From assembly GCA_014156375.1 (NCBI GenBank), contig RQJH01000002.1, positions 1,084,331 to 1,148,330 on the forward strand: 64,000 nucleotides of DNA, in the 5' to 3' direction. This DNA comes from Enterobacteriaceae bacterium 89 (GTDB lineage Bacteria > Pseudomonadota > Gammaproteobacteria > Enterobacterales > Enterobacteriaceae). The translations under genes were made by a program, and so were the position numbers. Of the stretch, positions 9,673 to 18,513 are shown one piece after another (within the stretch, counting starts at the first letter, position 1; every line of letters starts with the position of its first letter). The notes under the pieces were generated by a model. That model made no database searches. It was given only the letters and a program-made list of their open reading frames with translations, and had not been told where the DNA came from.

Positions 9673-11434
9673 TGGCGGCCTCCTGCTCTTCTGGCTCGTC
9701 ATCCAGCGCAGCTTCGAGCTGCTGATAACGATACATATCCCGATACCAGCCCGGCTGCACAGCCAGCTCGTCATGTTCACCGCGCTGGGCGATGTGTCCG
9801 TGCTGCATCACAATAATTTCACTGGCTTCCGTCAGGGCTGAAAGGCGGTGCGCGCTGATAATCACCGTGCGCCCTTCTCCCCACTGTCGCAGGTTGTGCA
9901 GGATCTGATGTTCAGTTCGCCCGTCAACGGCCGACAGCGCATCATCGAGGATCAGGATTTCCGCATCCAGCAGCAGCGCGCGGGCGATGGAAATTCGCTG
10001 CTTCTGCCCGCCGGAGAGCATTACGCCGCGCTCACCCACTTCGGTGTCATAACCCTGTGGCAGCAGCAGAATATCTTCATGCACGTTGGCAAGCCGCGCC
10101 ACGTGCTCAATCTCTTCCTGCGTTGCGCCGGGTTTGCCCAGCGCGATGTTATTGCCAACGGTGTCGGAAAACAGGAACGGCGTCTGATTCACGACGGCCA
10201 GGCGGCTGCGCCAGCTATCGAGCTGTAGCACCGTCAGTGGACGATCCTGGAAGCGAATATCACCCTGCTCCACGTCGAAGTGGCGCTGGATCAGAGACAG
10301 CACCGTGGTTTTCCCCGAACCAGTCGGCCCGCAGATGCCAAGCATTTGCCCCGGCGCCAGCTTAAAGCTGACATCGTTGAGGATCGTTTTCTCGGTGCGC
10401 GGATAGTGGAACTCAAGAATATTGACCGCCAGCGTGCCCCGTTCCGGTTTCAGCACTTCCGTGCCGTCATTCACTACCGGCGCTTCTGCCAGCATGTCGC
10501 GAATACGGCTATAGGCTGCGCTACCGCGTTCAACAATGTTAAACATCCACGCCAGCGCCAGCATTGGCCAGATCATCAGGCCCAGATACATCATAAAGCT
10601 GGTGAGCTGCCCCAGCGTCAGACTGCCGTTGACTACCATCCAGCTACCACCCGCGATGGCGAGTAAATTCGCCATGCCGATGGCTATGTAAATAGTTGGG
10701 TCAAAGCGGGCATCGACGCGGGCGACGCGCATATTTTTCGCCCCGGTATCGGCGGCATCGGCTGCAAACTGTGCCGACTGACGATCTTCCAGACCAAAAG
10801 CTTTGATCATGCGGATGCTGGTCAGGCTTTCCTGCGTTCTGTCGTTAAGGCCAGAAAACGCGGCCTGCGCCAGTTTGAAGCGGTTGTGCAGCGTATCGCC
10901 ATTGCGCTTAATCACCAGCGCCATAATCGGCATCGGCACCAGCGCCAGCAGCGTCAGCTCCCAGCTAATCTGCGTAGACATCACAATCAGCACCGCGCAG
11001 CCCATCACCAGGGAGTCGACCAGCGTCAGCACACCTTCACCGGCGGCAAAGACAACGCGGTCAACGTCGTTGGTTGCGCGGGCAATCAGATCACCCGTGC
11101 GGTGGCGCAGATAGAATTCAGGATGCTGACGGCTTAGCTGGCGATAGTAGTCTTCGCGCAGCTCCACGGCGAGCTGATAGGACGCACCAAACAGCAGCAC
11201 GCGCCAGACGTAGCGCAGCAGATAAACCACCACCGCAATCAGCGCCAGCGTGCCCACCCACATCATCACCCGCGTTGGGGTGTAGTGTTGTTGCGTTACG
11301 CCATCCACGACGTACCCCACCACACGTGGTGGGATCAGTTGCAGGATCGCAATAATGATAAGCAGCAGCACTGCCCCGAGGTAGCGACGCCACTCCCGAC
11401 GGAAGTACCAGCTGAGTTGAGCAAATAATCGCAC
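9665..11434 (-). CDS. mdlA: ABC exporter half-transporter MdlA
   Basis: The 589-residue partner of MdlB has the same type-I exporter layout. Walker A is GPTGSGKTT, the signature is the canonical [10 protein letters not shown], and Walker B is ILILDDALS, where D replaces the catalytic E. Such asymmetry is common in heterodimeric exporters. The start lies only 6 bp after the decR stop, so decR-mdlA-mdlB read as one transcription unit. Confidence 0.95.
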   Translation of the reverse strand: MRLFAQLSWYFRREWRRYLGAVLLLIIIAILQLIPPRVVGYVVDGVTQQHYTPTRVMMWVGTLALIAVVVYLLRYVWRVLLFGASYQLAVELREDYYRQLSRQHPEFYLRHRTGDLIARATNDVDRVVFAAGEGVLTLVDSLVMGCAVLIVMSTQISWELTLLALVPMPIMALVIKRNGDTLHNRFKLAQAAFSGLNDRTQESLTSIRMIKAFGLEDRQSAQFAADAADTGAKNMRVARVDARFDPTIYIAIGMANLLAIAGGSWMVVNGSLTLGQLTSFMMYLGLMIWPMLALAWMFNIVERGSAAYSRIRDMLAEAPVVNDGTEVLKPERGTLAVNILEFHYPRTEKTILNDVSFKLAPGQMLGICGPTGSGKTTVLSLIQRHFDVEQGDIRFQDRPLTVLQLDSWRSRLAVVNQTPFLFSDTVGNNIALGKPGATQEEIEHVARLANVHEDILLLPQGYDTEVGERGVMLSGGQKQRISIARALLLDAEILILDDALSAVDGRTEHQILHNLRQWGEGRTVIISAHRLSALTEASEIIVMQHGHIAQRGEHDELAVQPGWYRDMYRYQQLEAALDDEPEEQEAANA

Positions 11435-11440
11435 GCAGAA

Positions 11441-11911
11441 TTATCCAGAGAATGAATCGACCGGCAGCGCGGTGGTGTACTTGATCTGCTCCATCGCAAA
11501 ACTCGATGTCACATCCGACAACCCCGGCACGCTATTGACCAGTCGTTTATAAAAATCGTCGTAGCGTTTCATGTCCGCTACCTGTACCCGCAGCAGGTAA
11601 TCGTATTCCCCTGCCATGCGCCAGAAGCCAAGCACTTCGGGCATTTGCGTCACCTGCGACACAAAGCGGCTGTACCATTCACTGCTGTGATGCTGGGTTT
11701 TTATCAGCACGAAGGCGGTGAGCCCGAGCCCCAGTTTTTCCGCATCCAGCAGCGCCACTCTGCCGCGCAAAATGCCGTCGTCTTCTAGACGTTTCAGACG
11801 CTTCCAGCACGGCGTGGTGGTCAGATTAACGGCATCGGCCAGCGCCTGCAAAGAGAGGGTGCAGTCCTCCTGCAGCAGAGCCAGCAGCTTACGGTCAATT
11901 TTATCTATCAT
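11441..11911 (-). CDS. decR: Lrp/AsnC-family cysteine-responsive activator DecR (YbaO)
   Basis: The 156-residue protein begins [20 protein letters not shown], the standard Lrp-family start. It has a helix-turn-helix ([22 protein letters not shown]) and a RAM effector domain containing [17 protein letters not shown]. coli DecR activates a cysteine desulfidase operon in response to cysteine. Here the divergent neighbour is itself a cysteine desulfhydrase-like enzyme, which fits that role. It is followed directly by mdlAB. Confidence 0.95.
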   Translation of the reverse strand: MIDKIDRKLLALLQEDCTLSLQALADAVNLTTTPCWKRLKRLEDDGILRGRVALLDAEKLGLGLTAFVLIKTQHHSSEWYSRFVSQVTQMPEVLGFWRMAGEYDYLLRVQVADMKRYDDFYKRLVNSVPGLSDVTSSFAMEQIKYTTALPVDSFSG

Positions 11912-11923
11912 GAGCCACTCACA

Positions 11924-11938
11924 GAGAAAATTTTTCTC
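11924..11938. promoter_or_regulatory. Candidate DecR operator
   Basis: GAGAAAA-T-TTTTCTC is a perfect odd palindrome in the 115-bp AT-rich region between decR and the desulfhydrase gene. Lrp-family proteins bind A/T-rich dyads of this kind. It sits close to the decR start, suited to autoregulation. Assignment is by position and symmetry. Confidence 0.45.
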
Positions 11939-12026
11939 CCTTAATTGTATTTCAAAGACGAAATAGCAACAATTTTTTCCGTGCTTTCCGGTACTCTGGG
12001 CACAAAATGACAAACGGAAAATCACA

Positions 12027-13073
12027 ATGAACAGCACATGGGTCAAACACGCCATCAGTGAAATTAACGCCGACTATCAGCGTTCTGCCGACACGCATCT
12101 GATCCGTCTGGCACTGCCTTCGTTTCCGGGTATTCAGCTGTACCTGAAGGACGAAAGCACGCATCCGACCGGCAGTCTGAAGCACCGCCTGGCGCGCTCA
12201 CTGTTCCTGTATGGCCTGTGCAACGGTTGGATCAAGGAAGGCACCACCATTATTGAAGCGTCCTCCGGTTCAACAGCCGTGTCGGAAGCCTATTTTGCCC
12301 GCCTGCTTGGCCTGCCGTTCATTGCCGTCATGCCTTCCTGTACCGCTAAGCGCAAGGTTGAGCAGATTGAGTTCTACGGCGGCCGCTGCCACTTTGTGGA
12401 AAGCGCCTGCGAAATCTATGAAGCTTCGGAAATGCTGGCCCGTGAGCTGAACGGCCACTATATGGACCAGTTCACCTACGCCGAGCGAGCCACCGACTGG
12501 CGCGGTAACAACAACATCGCCGACAGTATTTTCCGTCAGATGCAGCATGAGCCGCATCCGGTTCCGGCTCATATCGTGATGAGCGCGGGGACGGGGGGGA
12601 CTTCCGCGACGATTGGCCGCTATATTCGCTGTCAGGGTTACGACACGCAGCTGACCGTGGTTGATCCGCAAAACTCCGTGTTTATGGATTACTGGCAGCA
12701 GCGTGATGCGGCTTTGCGCAGCCCGGTGGGCAGCAAAATTGAAGGGATTGGTCGTCCACGCGTGGAGCCTTCGTTTATTCCGGATGTGGTTGATAGCATG
12801 CTGAGGGTGCCGGATGCTGCGAGCGTTGCCACCGCACACTGGCTGGAAACTCAGCTTGGGCGCAAAGTCGGCGCTTCAACAGGGACCAACATGTGGGGTG
12901 CGCTACAGCTTGCCGCCGACATGCGCGAACGCGGCCAGACAGGCTCAATCGTGACTCTGCTCTGTGACAGCGGTGAACGCTATCTTGAGACCTATTACAA
13001 TGAAGAGTGGGTGCAGGCAAATATCGGCGACCTGACGCCGTGGAAGGCTCAGCTTAACGCCCTGCTCGGCTGA
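12027..13073 (+). CDS. PLP-dependent cysteine desulfhydrase-like protein (CcdA type)
   Basis: The 348-residue fold-type II PLP enzyme has the Schiff-base lysine in [11 protein letters not shown] (near residue 53), the substrate-binding loop ASSGSTAVS and the phosphate-binding glycine loop [10 protein letters not shown]. It resembles cysteine synthase/cystathionine synthase relatives. Its position divergent from a DecR-type regulator matches the cysteine-inducible desulfhydrase CcdA described in Pantoea ananatis, which degrades excess cysteine to pyruvate, ammonia and sulfide. E. coli lacks this gene beside decR. The enzyme family is certain from motifs; the exact substrate is inferred from context. 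Confidence 0.82.
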   Translation: MNSTWVKHAISEINADYQRSADTHLIRLALPSFPGIQLYLKDESTHPTGSLKHRLARSLFLYGLCNGWIKEGTTIIEASSGSTAVSEAYFARLLGLPFIAVMPSCTAKRKVEQIEFYGGRCHFVESACEIYEASEMLARELNGHYMDQFTYAERATDWRGNNNIADSIFRQMQHEPHPVPAHIVMSAGTGGTSATIGRYIRCQGYDTQLTVVDPQNSVFMDYWQQRDAALRSPVGSKIEGIGRPRVEPSFIPDVVDSMLRVPDAASVATAHWLETQLGRKVGASTGTNMWGALQLAADMRERGQTGSIVTLLCDSGERYLETYYNEEWVQANIGDLTPWKAQLNALLG

Positions 13074-13083
13074 TACAGACAGA

Positions 13084-13105
13084 GCCGCGTCACTGCCGAC
13101 GCGGC
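13084..13105. terminator. Stem-loop after the desulfhydrase gene
   Basis: GCCGCGTC-ACTGCC-GACGCGGC forms a perfect 8-bp stem about 10 bp beyond the stop codon. No clear U-tract follows, so efficiency is uncertain. It lies between two convergent genes. Confidence 0.5.
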
Positions 13106-13118
13106 CTGATACAGCTTA

Positions 13119-13238
13119 TTAAAGCAAAATAAAGGCCAGACCAAGGATTACGACCAGAGTGGTGAATCCAAGGATATCCACGGCCTTTTTCATCAACACG
13201 CTATGTGTTGAGGTAGTTTCCTCTTCCCATTCAATCAT
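13119..13238 (-). CDS. Small hydrophobic protein, 39 residues
   Basis: A 39-codon frame encodes an acidic head (MIEWEEETTSTHS), a short basic stretch (MKKAVD) and one hydrophobic segment (ILGFTTLVVILGLAFILL) reaching the C-terminus. This is the layout of a single-span tail-anchored membrane protein. GAGGG is placed 7 nt before the ATG. It lies between the convergent stem-loop of the desulfhydrase gene and the cof terminator, with about 115 bp upstream for its own promoter. I do not recognise the family and assign no function. Confidence 0.65.
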   Translation of the reverse strand: MIEWEEETTSTHSVLMKKAVDILGFTTLVVILGLAFILL

Positions 13239-13353
13239 CCTGATACCCTCGAAGCTGTAAAAAACGCCGATATCCTATGCTCATCCCTATGAGAGCCCCA
13301 GTGCGTAACGTGCTAATTCTGGTTTAAATATAAACATTCGCCAGTTTTCAGGC

Positions 13354-13380
13354 ATAAAAAAACCGGGCCATAGCCCGGTT
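13354..13380 (-). terminator. Intrinsic terminator of cof
   Basis: On the minus strand AACCGGGC-TATG-GCCCGGTT is followed directly by a run of seven T. It is a canonical rho-independent terminator 18 bp past the cof stop. Confidence 0.93.
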
Positions 13381-13397
13381 GCTGGAAGGGGTCTCTG

Positions 13398-14216
13398 TTA
13401 TTCGGGGGAATAGGGGAGATGTGGAGTGTCCAGCCAATGTAGCAAATAGTGAGACACGGCCTGGTTCTGGCAGTGCCCGATAACCGGTAAATGTGGCAGT
13501 GCAGCTTTCAGCTGCGGCATGGCGTTACCCATAATCAAACCGTTACCCACCGAGCCCAGCATTTCGCTGTCGTTCATCGCATCGCCAAAGGCCATGCAGT
13601 CTGCCATCGTCAGGCCGAGGTGAGTGCTGAGCACCGACAGCGCCGCGCCTTTATTGCAGCCAACCGGCAGCACTTCCAGGCATTCAAAGGCAGAAAACGT
13701 CAGGTGGGCGCGGGAGCCCAGCGCTTCATTAAGCTGGACGCGCAGGCGCACCAGATCGTCATGATCGCCGCAGAAACAGATTTTGGTGACCTCATGCGCT
13801 GGCACACGTTTGAAATCGCACAGCTGATAACGAAAGCCGCTGTAGACGTGCGCGTGCAGCATTTCCGGGATTTCACGATCGGTGAACCAGCCGCCATCGT
13901 TAAAAATGTGCATGCTGGCCTGAGTATCCCAGTGGCTGTGCATCACCAGGTCAGCCACTTCGGGATCCAAATCGCTGCGATGCAGGACGTCGCCTTCCAT
14001 CGAATGAATTCGGGTGCCGTTGCCGGTAATCAAAAAAGCGTCGAGGGATAAATGACCGATCAGATGGCGCATCTCCAGCGCATGGCGACCGGTGGCGAAA
14101 GTTAAAGTAATCTCCCGCTCATGCAGCCGCTTAAGGGTGCTCAACGTTTGTTCACCCAGATGATGGTTGGGCATTAACAGCGTCCCATCCATATCAAATG
14201 CAGCCAGTTTTGCCAT
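13398..14216 (-). CDS. cof: HMP-pyrophosphate phosphatase Cof (HAD superfamily)
   Basis: The 272-residue HAD-IIB phosphatase has the nucleophile motif [10 protein letters not shown] at the N-terminus, FATGR (motif II) and the C-terminal acidic motif [13 protein letters not shown]. coli Cof hydrolyses the thiamine precursor HMP-pyrophosphate and several sugar phosphates. The length matches the family. It is divergent from ybaE and ends at a strong terminator. Confidence 0.95.
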   Translation of the reverse strand: MAKLAAFDMDGTLLMPNHHLGEQTLSTLKRLHEREITLTFATGRHALEMRHLIGHLSLDAFLITGNGTRIHSMEGDVLHRSDLDPEVADLVMHSHWDTQASMHIFNDGGWFTDREIPEMLHAHVYSGFRYQLCDFKRVPAHEVTKICFCGDHDDLVRLRVQLNEALGSRAHLTFSAFECLEVLPVGCNKGAALSVLSTHLGLTMADCMAFGDAMNDSEMLGSVGNGLIMGNAMPQLKAALPHLPVIGHCQNQAVSHYLLHWLDTPHLPYSPE

Positions 14217-14321
14217 CGTTTTCCCCGGAGTGTGATGAGTGTCGCTTGTCGGAAAGTATCTCCTGAGATATACGGAAGGAATAGTGAATAGTTAACTTTT
14301 ATTGTTCCGGGTTTAGAAGCT

Positions 14322-16025
14322 ATGCGGCAGTTAAATCGGTTAAATCAGTTCCAGCGTCTGTGGCAGCCCTCATCAGGATCGCCGCAGCTTATTACCGTGG
14401 CGGAACTGGCGGAGCGCTGCTTTTGCAGCGAGCGCCATGTGCGAACTTTGCTACGTCAGGCTCAGGATGCGGGCTGGCTGAGCTGGCAGTCTGCGCCCGG
14501 GCGTGGAAAGCGGGGAACGCTGACCTTTCATGTCAGCCCTGATTCATTACGTAATGAGATGATGGAGCAGGCGCTCAACCAGGGCCAGCAGCAGAACGCA
14601 TTGGAGCTGGCACAGCTGGCGGCCCCGGAGCTGCGCGCCCTGCTGCACCCTTTTCTTGGCGGCCAGTGGCAGAACAACACCCCGACCTTGCGCATTCCCT
14701 ACTATCGCCCCCTTGAGCCGCTGCATCCCGGCTTTTTACCTGGCCGCGCCGAACAACACCTCGCCGGGCAAATATTTTCCGGCCTGACTCGTTTCGATCA
14801 CAGCCATAGCGAACCGCTCGGCGATCTCGCCCACCACTGGGAGGTCTCAGAAAACGGTTTACGCTGGGATTTTTACATTCGTTCGACGCTGCACTGGCAC
14901 GATGGCGATCCTGTGGCAACGGAACAGCTCCACCGGCGTCTTACCCTGCTGCTGCAGCTACCCGCGCTGAGAAAATTATTCTCCAGCGTTGAGCGAATCG
15001 AGGTGACTCACGCTCAGTGTCTGACCTTTATCCTGATAAAGCCTGACTTCTGGCTGGCGCACCGGCTGGCAAGCTATTGCAGCGTGCTGGCTCATCCGGA
15101 TAACACGACGCTCGGCACCGGTCCTTTCCGCCTGAAAATCTTTGAGCCTGAGCTGGTCAGGCTCGAGAGCCATAACCGTTACCATTTGAGCCATCCGCTA
15201 TTGCAGGCTATCGAATACTGGATCACCCCACAGCTTTTCGAGCAGGACCTGGGGACCAGTTGCCGCCATCCGGTGCAAATAGCCATCGGCGATCCGGATG
15301 AGCTACGCAAACTGCGGCTAGTCAGCGACAGCATCAGCCTCGGTTTTTGCTATCTGGCCTTACGCAAAAGTCGGGGACTGACGGCGGCGCAGGCGCGCAA
15401 ATTAATCAATCTAATCCACCAGTCTTCGCTGATGAAAAACCTGCCGCTGGATGAAAACCTGATCACTCCGACGCACGAACTTTTGCCCGGTTGGGAGGTT
15501 CCGCTTTCAGAAGACTCTGCGGAAGTCATCTTCCCTGCTTCTCTGACGTTGCTCTACCACCTTCCGGTTGAATTGCACACCATGGCCGAAGAGCTACGGC
15601 TGGCGCTAGGAAAGCTGGGCTGCGAGCTGACTGTTATTTTCCACGATGCCAAAACCTGGGACGGCTGCCCGCACCTGGCGAAAGCCGATTTAATCATGGG
15701 TGACAGGCTGATTGGCGAAGCCCCGGAGTTTACGCTGGAACAGTGGCTTCGCTGCGACCCGCTGTGGTCACACACCCTCAACGCTCAGGAATATTCGCAG
15801 CTTCAGGCTACGCTGGATCTTGTCCAGACGCAGTGCGATCCCATCGCGCGTCACGCCGCCCTGCAGGATGTGTTTCAGCAACTGATGGAAAACGCGCTGC
15901 TAACGCCGCTGTTTAACTATCAATATAAAATCAGTGCCCCTCCCGGTGTAAACGGGATCCGGCTCAACGCCCGCGGCTGGTTTGAATTTACCGAAGCCTG
16001 GCTTCCGGCTTCCTCTTCGTCGTGA
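14322..16025 (+). CDS. ybaE: SgrR-like transcriptional regulator YbaE
   Basis: The 567-residue protein matches E. coli YbaE throughout. The N-terminal DNA-binding domain (LNQFQRLWQPSSGSPQ, SERHVRTLLRQAQDAGWL) is fused to a large domain related to periplasmic peptide/nickel-binding proteins (LRIPYYRPLEPLHPGFLPGR, ending in WFEFTEAWLP). There is no signal peptide, so it acts in the cytoplasm, as does its paralogue SgrR. The ligand is unknown. Confidence 0.93.
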   Translation: MRQLNRLNQFQRLWQPSSGSPQLITVAELAERCFCSERHVRTLLRQAQDAGWLSWQSAPGRGKRGTLTFHVSPDSLRNEMMEQALNQGQQQNALELAQLAAPELRALLHPFLGGQWQNNTPTLRIPYYRPLEPLHPGFLPGRAEQHLAGQIFSGLTRFDHSHSEPLGDLAHHWEVSENGLRWDFYIRSTLHWHDGDPVATEQLHRRLTLLLQLPALRKLFSSVERIEVTHAQCLTFILIKPDFWLAHRLASYCSVLAHPDNTTLGTGPFRLKIFEPELVRLESHNRYHLSHPLLQAIEYWITPQLFEQDLGTSCRHPVQIAIGDPDELRKLRLVSDSISLGFCYLALRKSRGLTAAQARKLINLIHQSSLMKNLPLDENLITPTHELLPGWEVPLSEDSAEVIFPASLTLLYHLPVELHTMAEELRLALGKLGCELTVIFHDAKTWDGCPHLAKADLIMGDRLIGEAPEFTLEQWLRCDPLWSHTLNAQEYSQLQATLDLVQTQCDPIARHAALQDVFQQLMENALLTPLFNYQYKISAPPGVNGIRLNARGWFEFTEAWLPASSSS

Positions 16026-16088
16026 AGCTGGTGGACACCGCCCGCAGGCGCTAACATAGCGCTTTTACGACGATAAACAGGATTTGCT

Positions 16089-16784
16089 ATGAAACGCGCC
16101 GTTGTGGTTTTCAGCGGAGGCCAGGACTCCACCACTTGTCTGGTTCAGGCTTTACAGCAGTATGACGAAGTGCACTGCGTCACCTTCGATTACGGCCAGC
16201 GCCACCGCGCGGAAATAGACGTTGCGCGCGAACTGGCCCTGAAACTGGGTGCCCGCGCCCATAAAGTGCTGGACGTTACGCTGTTAAACGAACTGGCGGT
16301 CAGCAGCCTGACCCGCGACAGCATTCCGGTGCCGGACTATGAGCCGGAAGCCAACGGGATCCCAAATACCTTTGTGCCAGGACGCAATATTCTGTTTCTC
16401 ACCCTCACCGCTATTTATGCGTATCAGGTGCAGGCTGAAGCCGTGATCACCGGCGTATGCGAAACTGATTTTTCAGGCTACCCGGACTGCCGCGACGAAT
16501 TTGTGAAAGCACTGAATCACGCGGTCAACCTGGGGATGGCGAAAGATATCCGTTTTGAAACACCGCTGATGTGGCTTGATAAGGCTGAAACCTGGGCTCT
16601 GGCGGATTACTGGGGCCAGTTGGATCTGGTGCGCAGCGAAACGCTGACCTGCTACAACGGCATTAAGGGCGATGGCTGTGGGCATTGCGCCGCCTGTTCG
16701 CTCCGCGCTAACGGCCTGAATCATTATCAGGCGGACAAACCCGCCGTCATGGCCGCGATGAAGGCGAAGACGGGGCTGAAGTAG
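16089..16784 (+). CDS. queC: 7-cyano-7-deazaguanine synthase QueC
   Basis: This 231-residue enzyme converts 7-carboxy-7-deazaguanine to preQ0 in queuosine biosynthesis, using ATP and ammonia. The PP-loop is [10 protein letters not shown] at the N-terminus. The zinc site is [16 protein letters not shown] near the C-terminus. It follows ybaE by 63 bp on the same strand. A toxin-antitoxin pair begins 1 bp after its stop on the other strand, which interrupts the queC-fadM neighbourhood of E. coli. Confidence 0.97.
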   Translation: MKRAVVVFSGGQDSTTCLVQALQQYDEVHCVTFDYGQRHRAEIDVARELALKLGARAHKVLDVTLLNELAVSSLTRDSIPVPDYEPEANGIPNTFVPGRNILFLTLTAIYAYQVQAEAVITGVCETDFSGYPDCRDEFVKALNHAVNLGMAKDIRFETPLMWLDKAETWALADYWGQLDLVRSETLTCYNGIKGDGCGHCAACSLRANGLNHYQADKPAVMAAMKAKTGLK

Positions 16785-16785
16785 A

Positions 16786-17106
16786 TCAACGCTTACCCGT
16801 TCTGTCGACCAGTTTGACACCGACAGCGCGGGTAATTTTCATTAAAGTAGTTAGTGTTGGATTACCTTCTTCTGAGAGGGTTTTGTAAAGCTGTTGGCGC
16901 GACAAGCCCGTTTTAGCGGCCACATCACCGATCCCACCTCGTGCTTCAATGACGTGACGTAAGGCGATCATAAAAGCGCCAACGCCGCCCTCCTCATTGA
17001 TTTCTTCAAGCGCAATCTCCAGATACATCTGCGCATCCTCCGGGTTGTCGCGCAGCATTTTGACAACGGCATCGTGATGGCTGACAGAACGTTTTAAATC
17101 GCTCAT
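16786..17106 (-). CDS. Antitoxin of HigBA-like module (XRE-type helix-turn-helix)
   Basis: The 106-residue protein has a C-terminal XRE-type helix-turn-helix (GIGDVAAKTGLSRQQLYKTL, then GNPTLTTLMKITRAVGVKL), typical of addiction-module antidotes encoded downstream of their toxin. The acidic N-terminal part probably contacts the toxin. Its ATG overlaps the toxin stop as ATGA, a coupling signal. It converges on queC with almost no gap, consistent with an inserted module. Confidence 0.88.
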   Translation of the reverse strand: MSDLKRSVSHHDAVVKMLRDNPEDAQMYLEIALEEINEEGGVGAFMIALRHVIEARGGIGDVAAKTGLSRQQLYKTLSEEGNPTLTTLMKITRAVGVKLVDRTGKR

Positions 17107-17447
17107 TGCACATTCCTCTTAGTCTGATGATGCTTCCAGTATTCAATGGCTTTACTGATATCAGCTTTTTGAGTCTGTTTGTCTCCAGCAATGAGCAACA
17201 ACACAATCTGCTTTTGAGCAAACGCAAAATAAAGTCTGTAGCCAGGACCTGCATCTATCCGCATTTCCCAGATCCCCTCACGAAGATACTTATAGTCACC
17301 AAAGTTACCCTTCTGCATGCGGTTCAGACGCATGACAACCCGGTAAGCCGTTCGCTTTTCACGCCGCTGCTTGTCATCCAGCCATAATGTAAACGGTACC
17401 TGCCCGTTACGCGCCTGGTACCGTTCAAGCACATAGTCCCTGTCCAT
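17103..17447 (-). CDS. HigB/RelE-superfamily toxin (Gp49-like)
   Basis: The 114-residue protein carries the family features RVVMRLNRMQKGNFGDYKYL, GIWEMRIDAGPGYRLYFAF and a lysine-rich end with DISKAIEYWKHHQ. Members are small mRNA endonucleases acting on translating ribosomes. The order toxin then antitoxin is the HigBA arrangement. AAGGA precedes the ATG. The pair is absent from this position in E. coli K-12 and appears to have been acquired. Confidence 0.88.
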   Translation of the reverse strand: MDRDYVLERYQARNGQVPFTLWLDDKQRREKRTAYRVVMRLNRMQKGNFGDYKYLREGIWEMRIDAGPGYRLYFAFAQKQIVLLLIAGDKQTQKADISKAIEYWKHHQTKRNVQ

Positions 17448-17471
17448 AATTCTATCCTTAAGAAGAACGCC

Positions 17472-17489
17472 TGTCTTTTTTAAAAGACA
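17472..17489. promoter_or_regulatory. Palindrome upstream of the toxin-antitoxin operon
   Basis: TGTCTTTTTTAAAAGACA is a symmetrical 18-bp sequence (8-bp arms, 2-bp centre) in the 51-bp gap between fadM and the toxin. It is a candidate antitoxin operator. It could also help terminate fadM transcription. Confidence 0.5.
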
Positions 17490-17498
17490 AAAAGTCCG

Positions 17499-17897
17499 TT
17501 ATGCCACCATCTCCTCCAGATGCTGGCGCAGCTCGCCTTCCAGCGGCAGCGCTTTCTGGGTTTTGAGATCGATACAGACGAAGGTGATCAGTGCATCCGC
17601 TACCACTTCGCCTTCAGGCTCCAGGGTAACCACCTGGCTTAACACGCCGCTTTTGCCGTTCAGCTGCTCGACTTTGCTGGTGACCGTCAGCAGATCGCCC
17701 AGTACAGCCGGGCGGCGGTAGTTAATATTGATATTGACCACCACAAAGGCGATGCGGTTGTCGGTCATCCACTGGAAGCCGGAGCTGCTTTCCAGCCCGT
17801 CCCAGCGGGCTTCTTCGAGGAACTCCAGGTAGCGGGCGTTGTTCACGTGCTGATAAACATCCAGGTGGAATCCACGAACTTTGATTTGAGTCTGCAT
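17499..17897 (-). CDS. fadM: Long-chain acyl-CoA thioesterase III FadM (YbaW)
   Basis: The 132-residue hot-dog-fold thioesterase starts MQTQIKVRGFHLDVYQHVNN, with the catalytic aspartate in the DVYQHVNNARYLEFLEEARW motif. In E. coli it hydrolyses long-chain acyl-CoAs arising in beta-oxidation of unusual fatty acids and is controlled by FadR. Length and sequence match the family. It lies between ybaV and the inserted toxin-antitoxin pair. Confidence 0.95.
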   Translation of the reverse strand: MQTQIKVRGFHLDVYQHVNNARYLEFLEEARWDGLESSSGFQWMTDNRIAFVVVNININYRRPAVLGDLLTVTSKVEQLNGKSGVLSQVVTLEPEGEVVADALITFVCIDLKTQKALPLEGELRQHLEEMVA

Positions 17898-17926
17898 AGC
17901 GCAATAGCCTTTATTATTGATAGAGT

Positions 17927-17954
17927 CAGAGGTCGCACACTGGTACGACCTCTG
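17927..17954 (-). terminator. Stem-loop after ybaV
   Basis: CAGAGGTCG and CGACCTCTG form a 9-bp stem between ybaV and fadM. Its position suits termination of ybaV. No long U-tract is visible. Confidence 0.6.
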
Positions 17955-17996
17955 TAGTCTGGCATTATTTTACAACTGTGCAACTTTTCTCAGCCG

Positions 17997-18365
17997 TCAG
18001 AGCATCAGATGAGAAAGATTTTTCTCCACCAGCGTTCCTCCCATCCCCGGCACCTGACGTAAATCATCAATGGTTTTAAAAGGACCATACTCTTCGCGAT
18101 AGCTGACGATAGCCTGAGCTTTTTTCAGGCCCACGCCGTTTAAGGCCTGTGCCAGCTCTTCTGCCGTTGCGGTGTTAATGCTGATTTTGCCGGCAGCGTT
18201 TTTTTCGTCGGCTACCGGAGCGCTTTTCTCCGTCGCCGCTGGCTGGGTGACCGTTTTGCTTTCAACCGCCGCTTTGCCCGCCGTGGGGGCCGCAAGTGCC
18301 TGAGTGCCGAGGCCTGAAAAGATCATAGAGAGGGTGAAAAGAACAACTTTAATTCCTGATTTCAT
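17997..18365 (-). CDS. ybaV: ComEA-like helix-hairpin-helix protein YbaV
   Basis: The 122-residue protein has a signal peptide (MKSGIKVVLFTLSMIFSGLGTQALA), an Ala/Thr-rich linker and a C-terminal ComEA domain (ISINTATAEELAQALNGVGL, then AIVSYREEYGPFKTIDDLRQVPGMG). It is predicted to be a periplasmic DNA-binding protein. The start at MKSG was preferred because it begins the signal peptide and follows AAGGAG. ComEA homologues take part in DNA uptake; the role in enteric bacteria is not settled. Confidence 0.92.
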   Translation of the reverse strand: MKSGIKVVLFTLSMIFSGLGTQALAAPTAGKAAVESKTVTQPAATEKSAPVADEKNAAGKISINTATAEELAQALNGVGLKKAQAIVSYREEYGPFKTIDDLRQVPGMGGTLVEKNLSHLML

Positions 18366-18446
18366 GCTGTTATCTCCTTGTTTGTTGACAGCGGAGTCAC
18401 GATAACCAGAAGAAAAAAGCAGTTCAAAAGGCAAATGTCAGAATTG

Positions 18447-18470
18447 GAAAAGGCCGCGAAAGCGGCCTTT
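18447..18470 (-). terminator. Intrinsic terminator of ppiD
   Basis: AAAGGCCGC-GAAA-GCGGCCTTT is a perfect 9-bp stem with a GNRA-type loop about 45 bp beyond the ppiD stop. A short T-rich tail follows on the minus strand. Confidence 0.85.
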
Positions 18471-18513
18471 GATTATTGCAGTGCGTTACGAAAATCTGCG
18501 AGCGTGCGCGAAG

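Noticed and set aside
8230-9816. 528-codon frame on the plus strand opposite mdlB/mdlA
   Set aside because: Composition (His/Arg/Gln-rich) is typical of an antisense shadow, and mdlB/mdlA are clearly real.
16026-16088. PreQ1 riboswitch before queC
   Set aside because: The gap is only 63 bp, and I see no preQ1-type pseudoknot sequence; enteric queC genes usually lack one.
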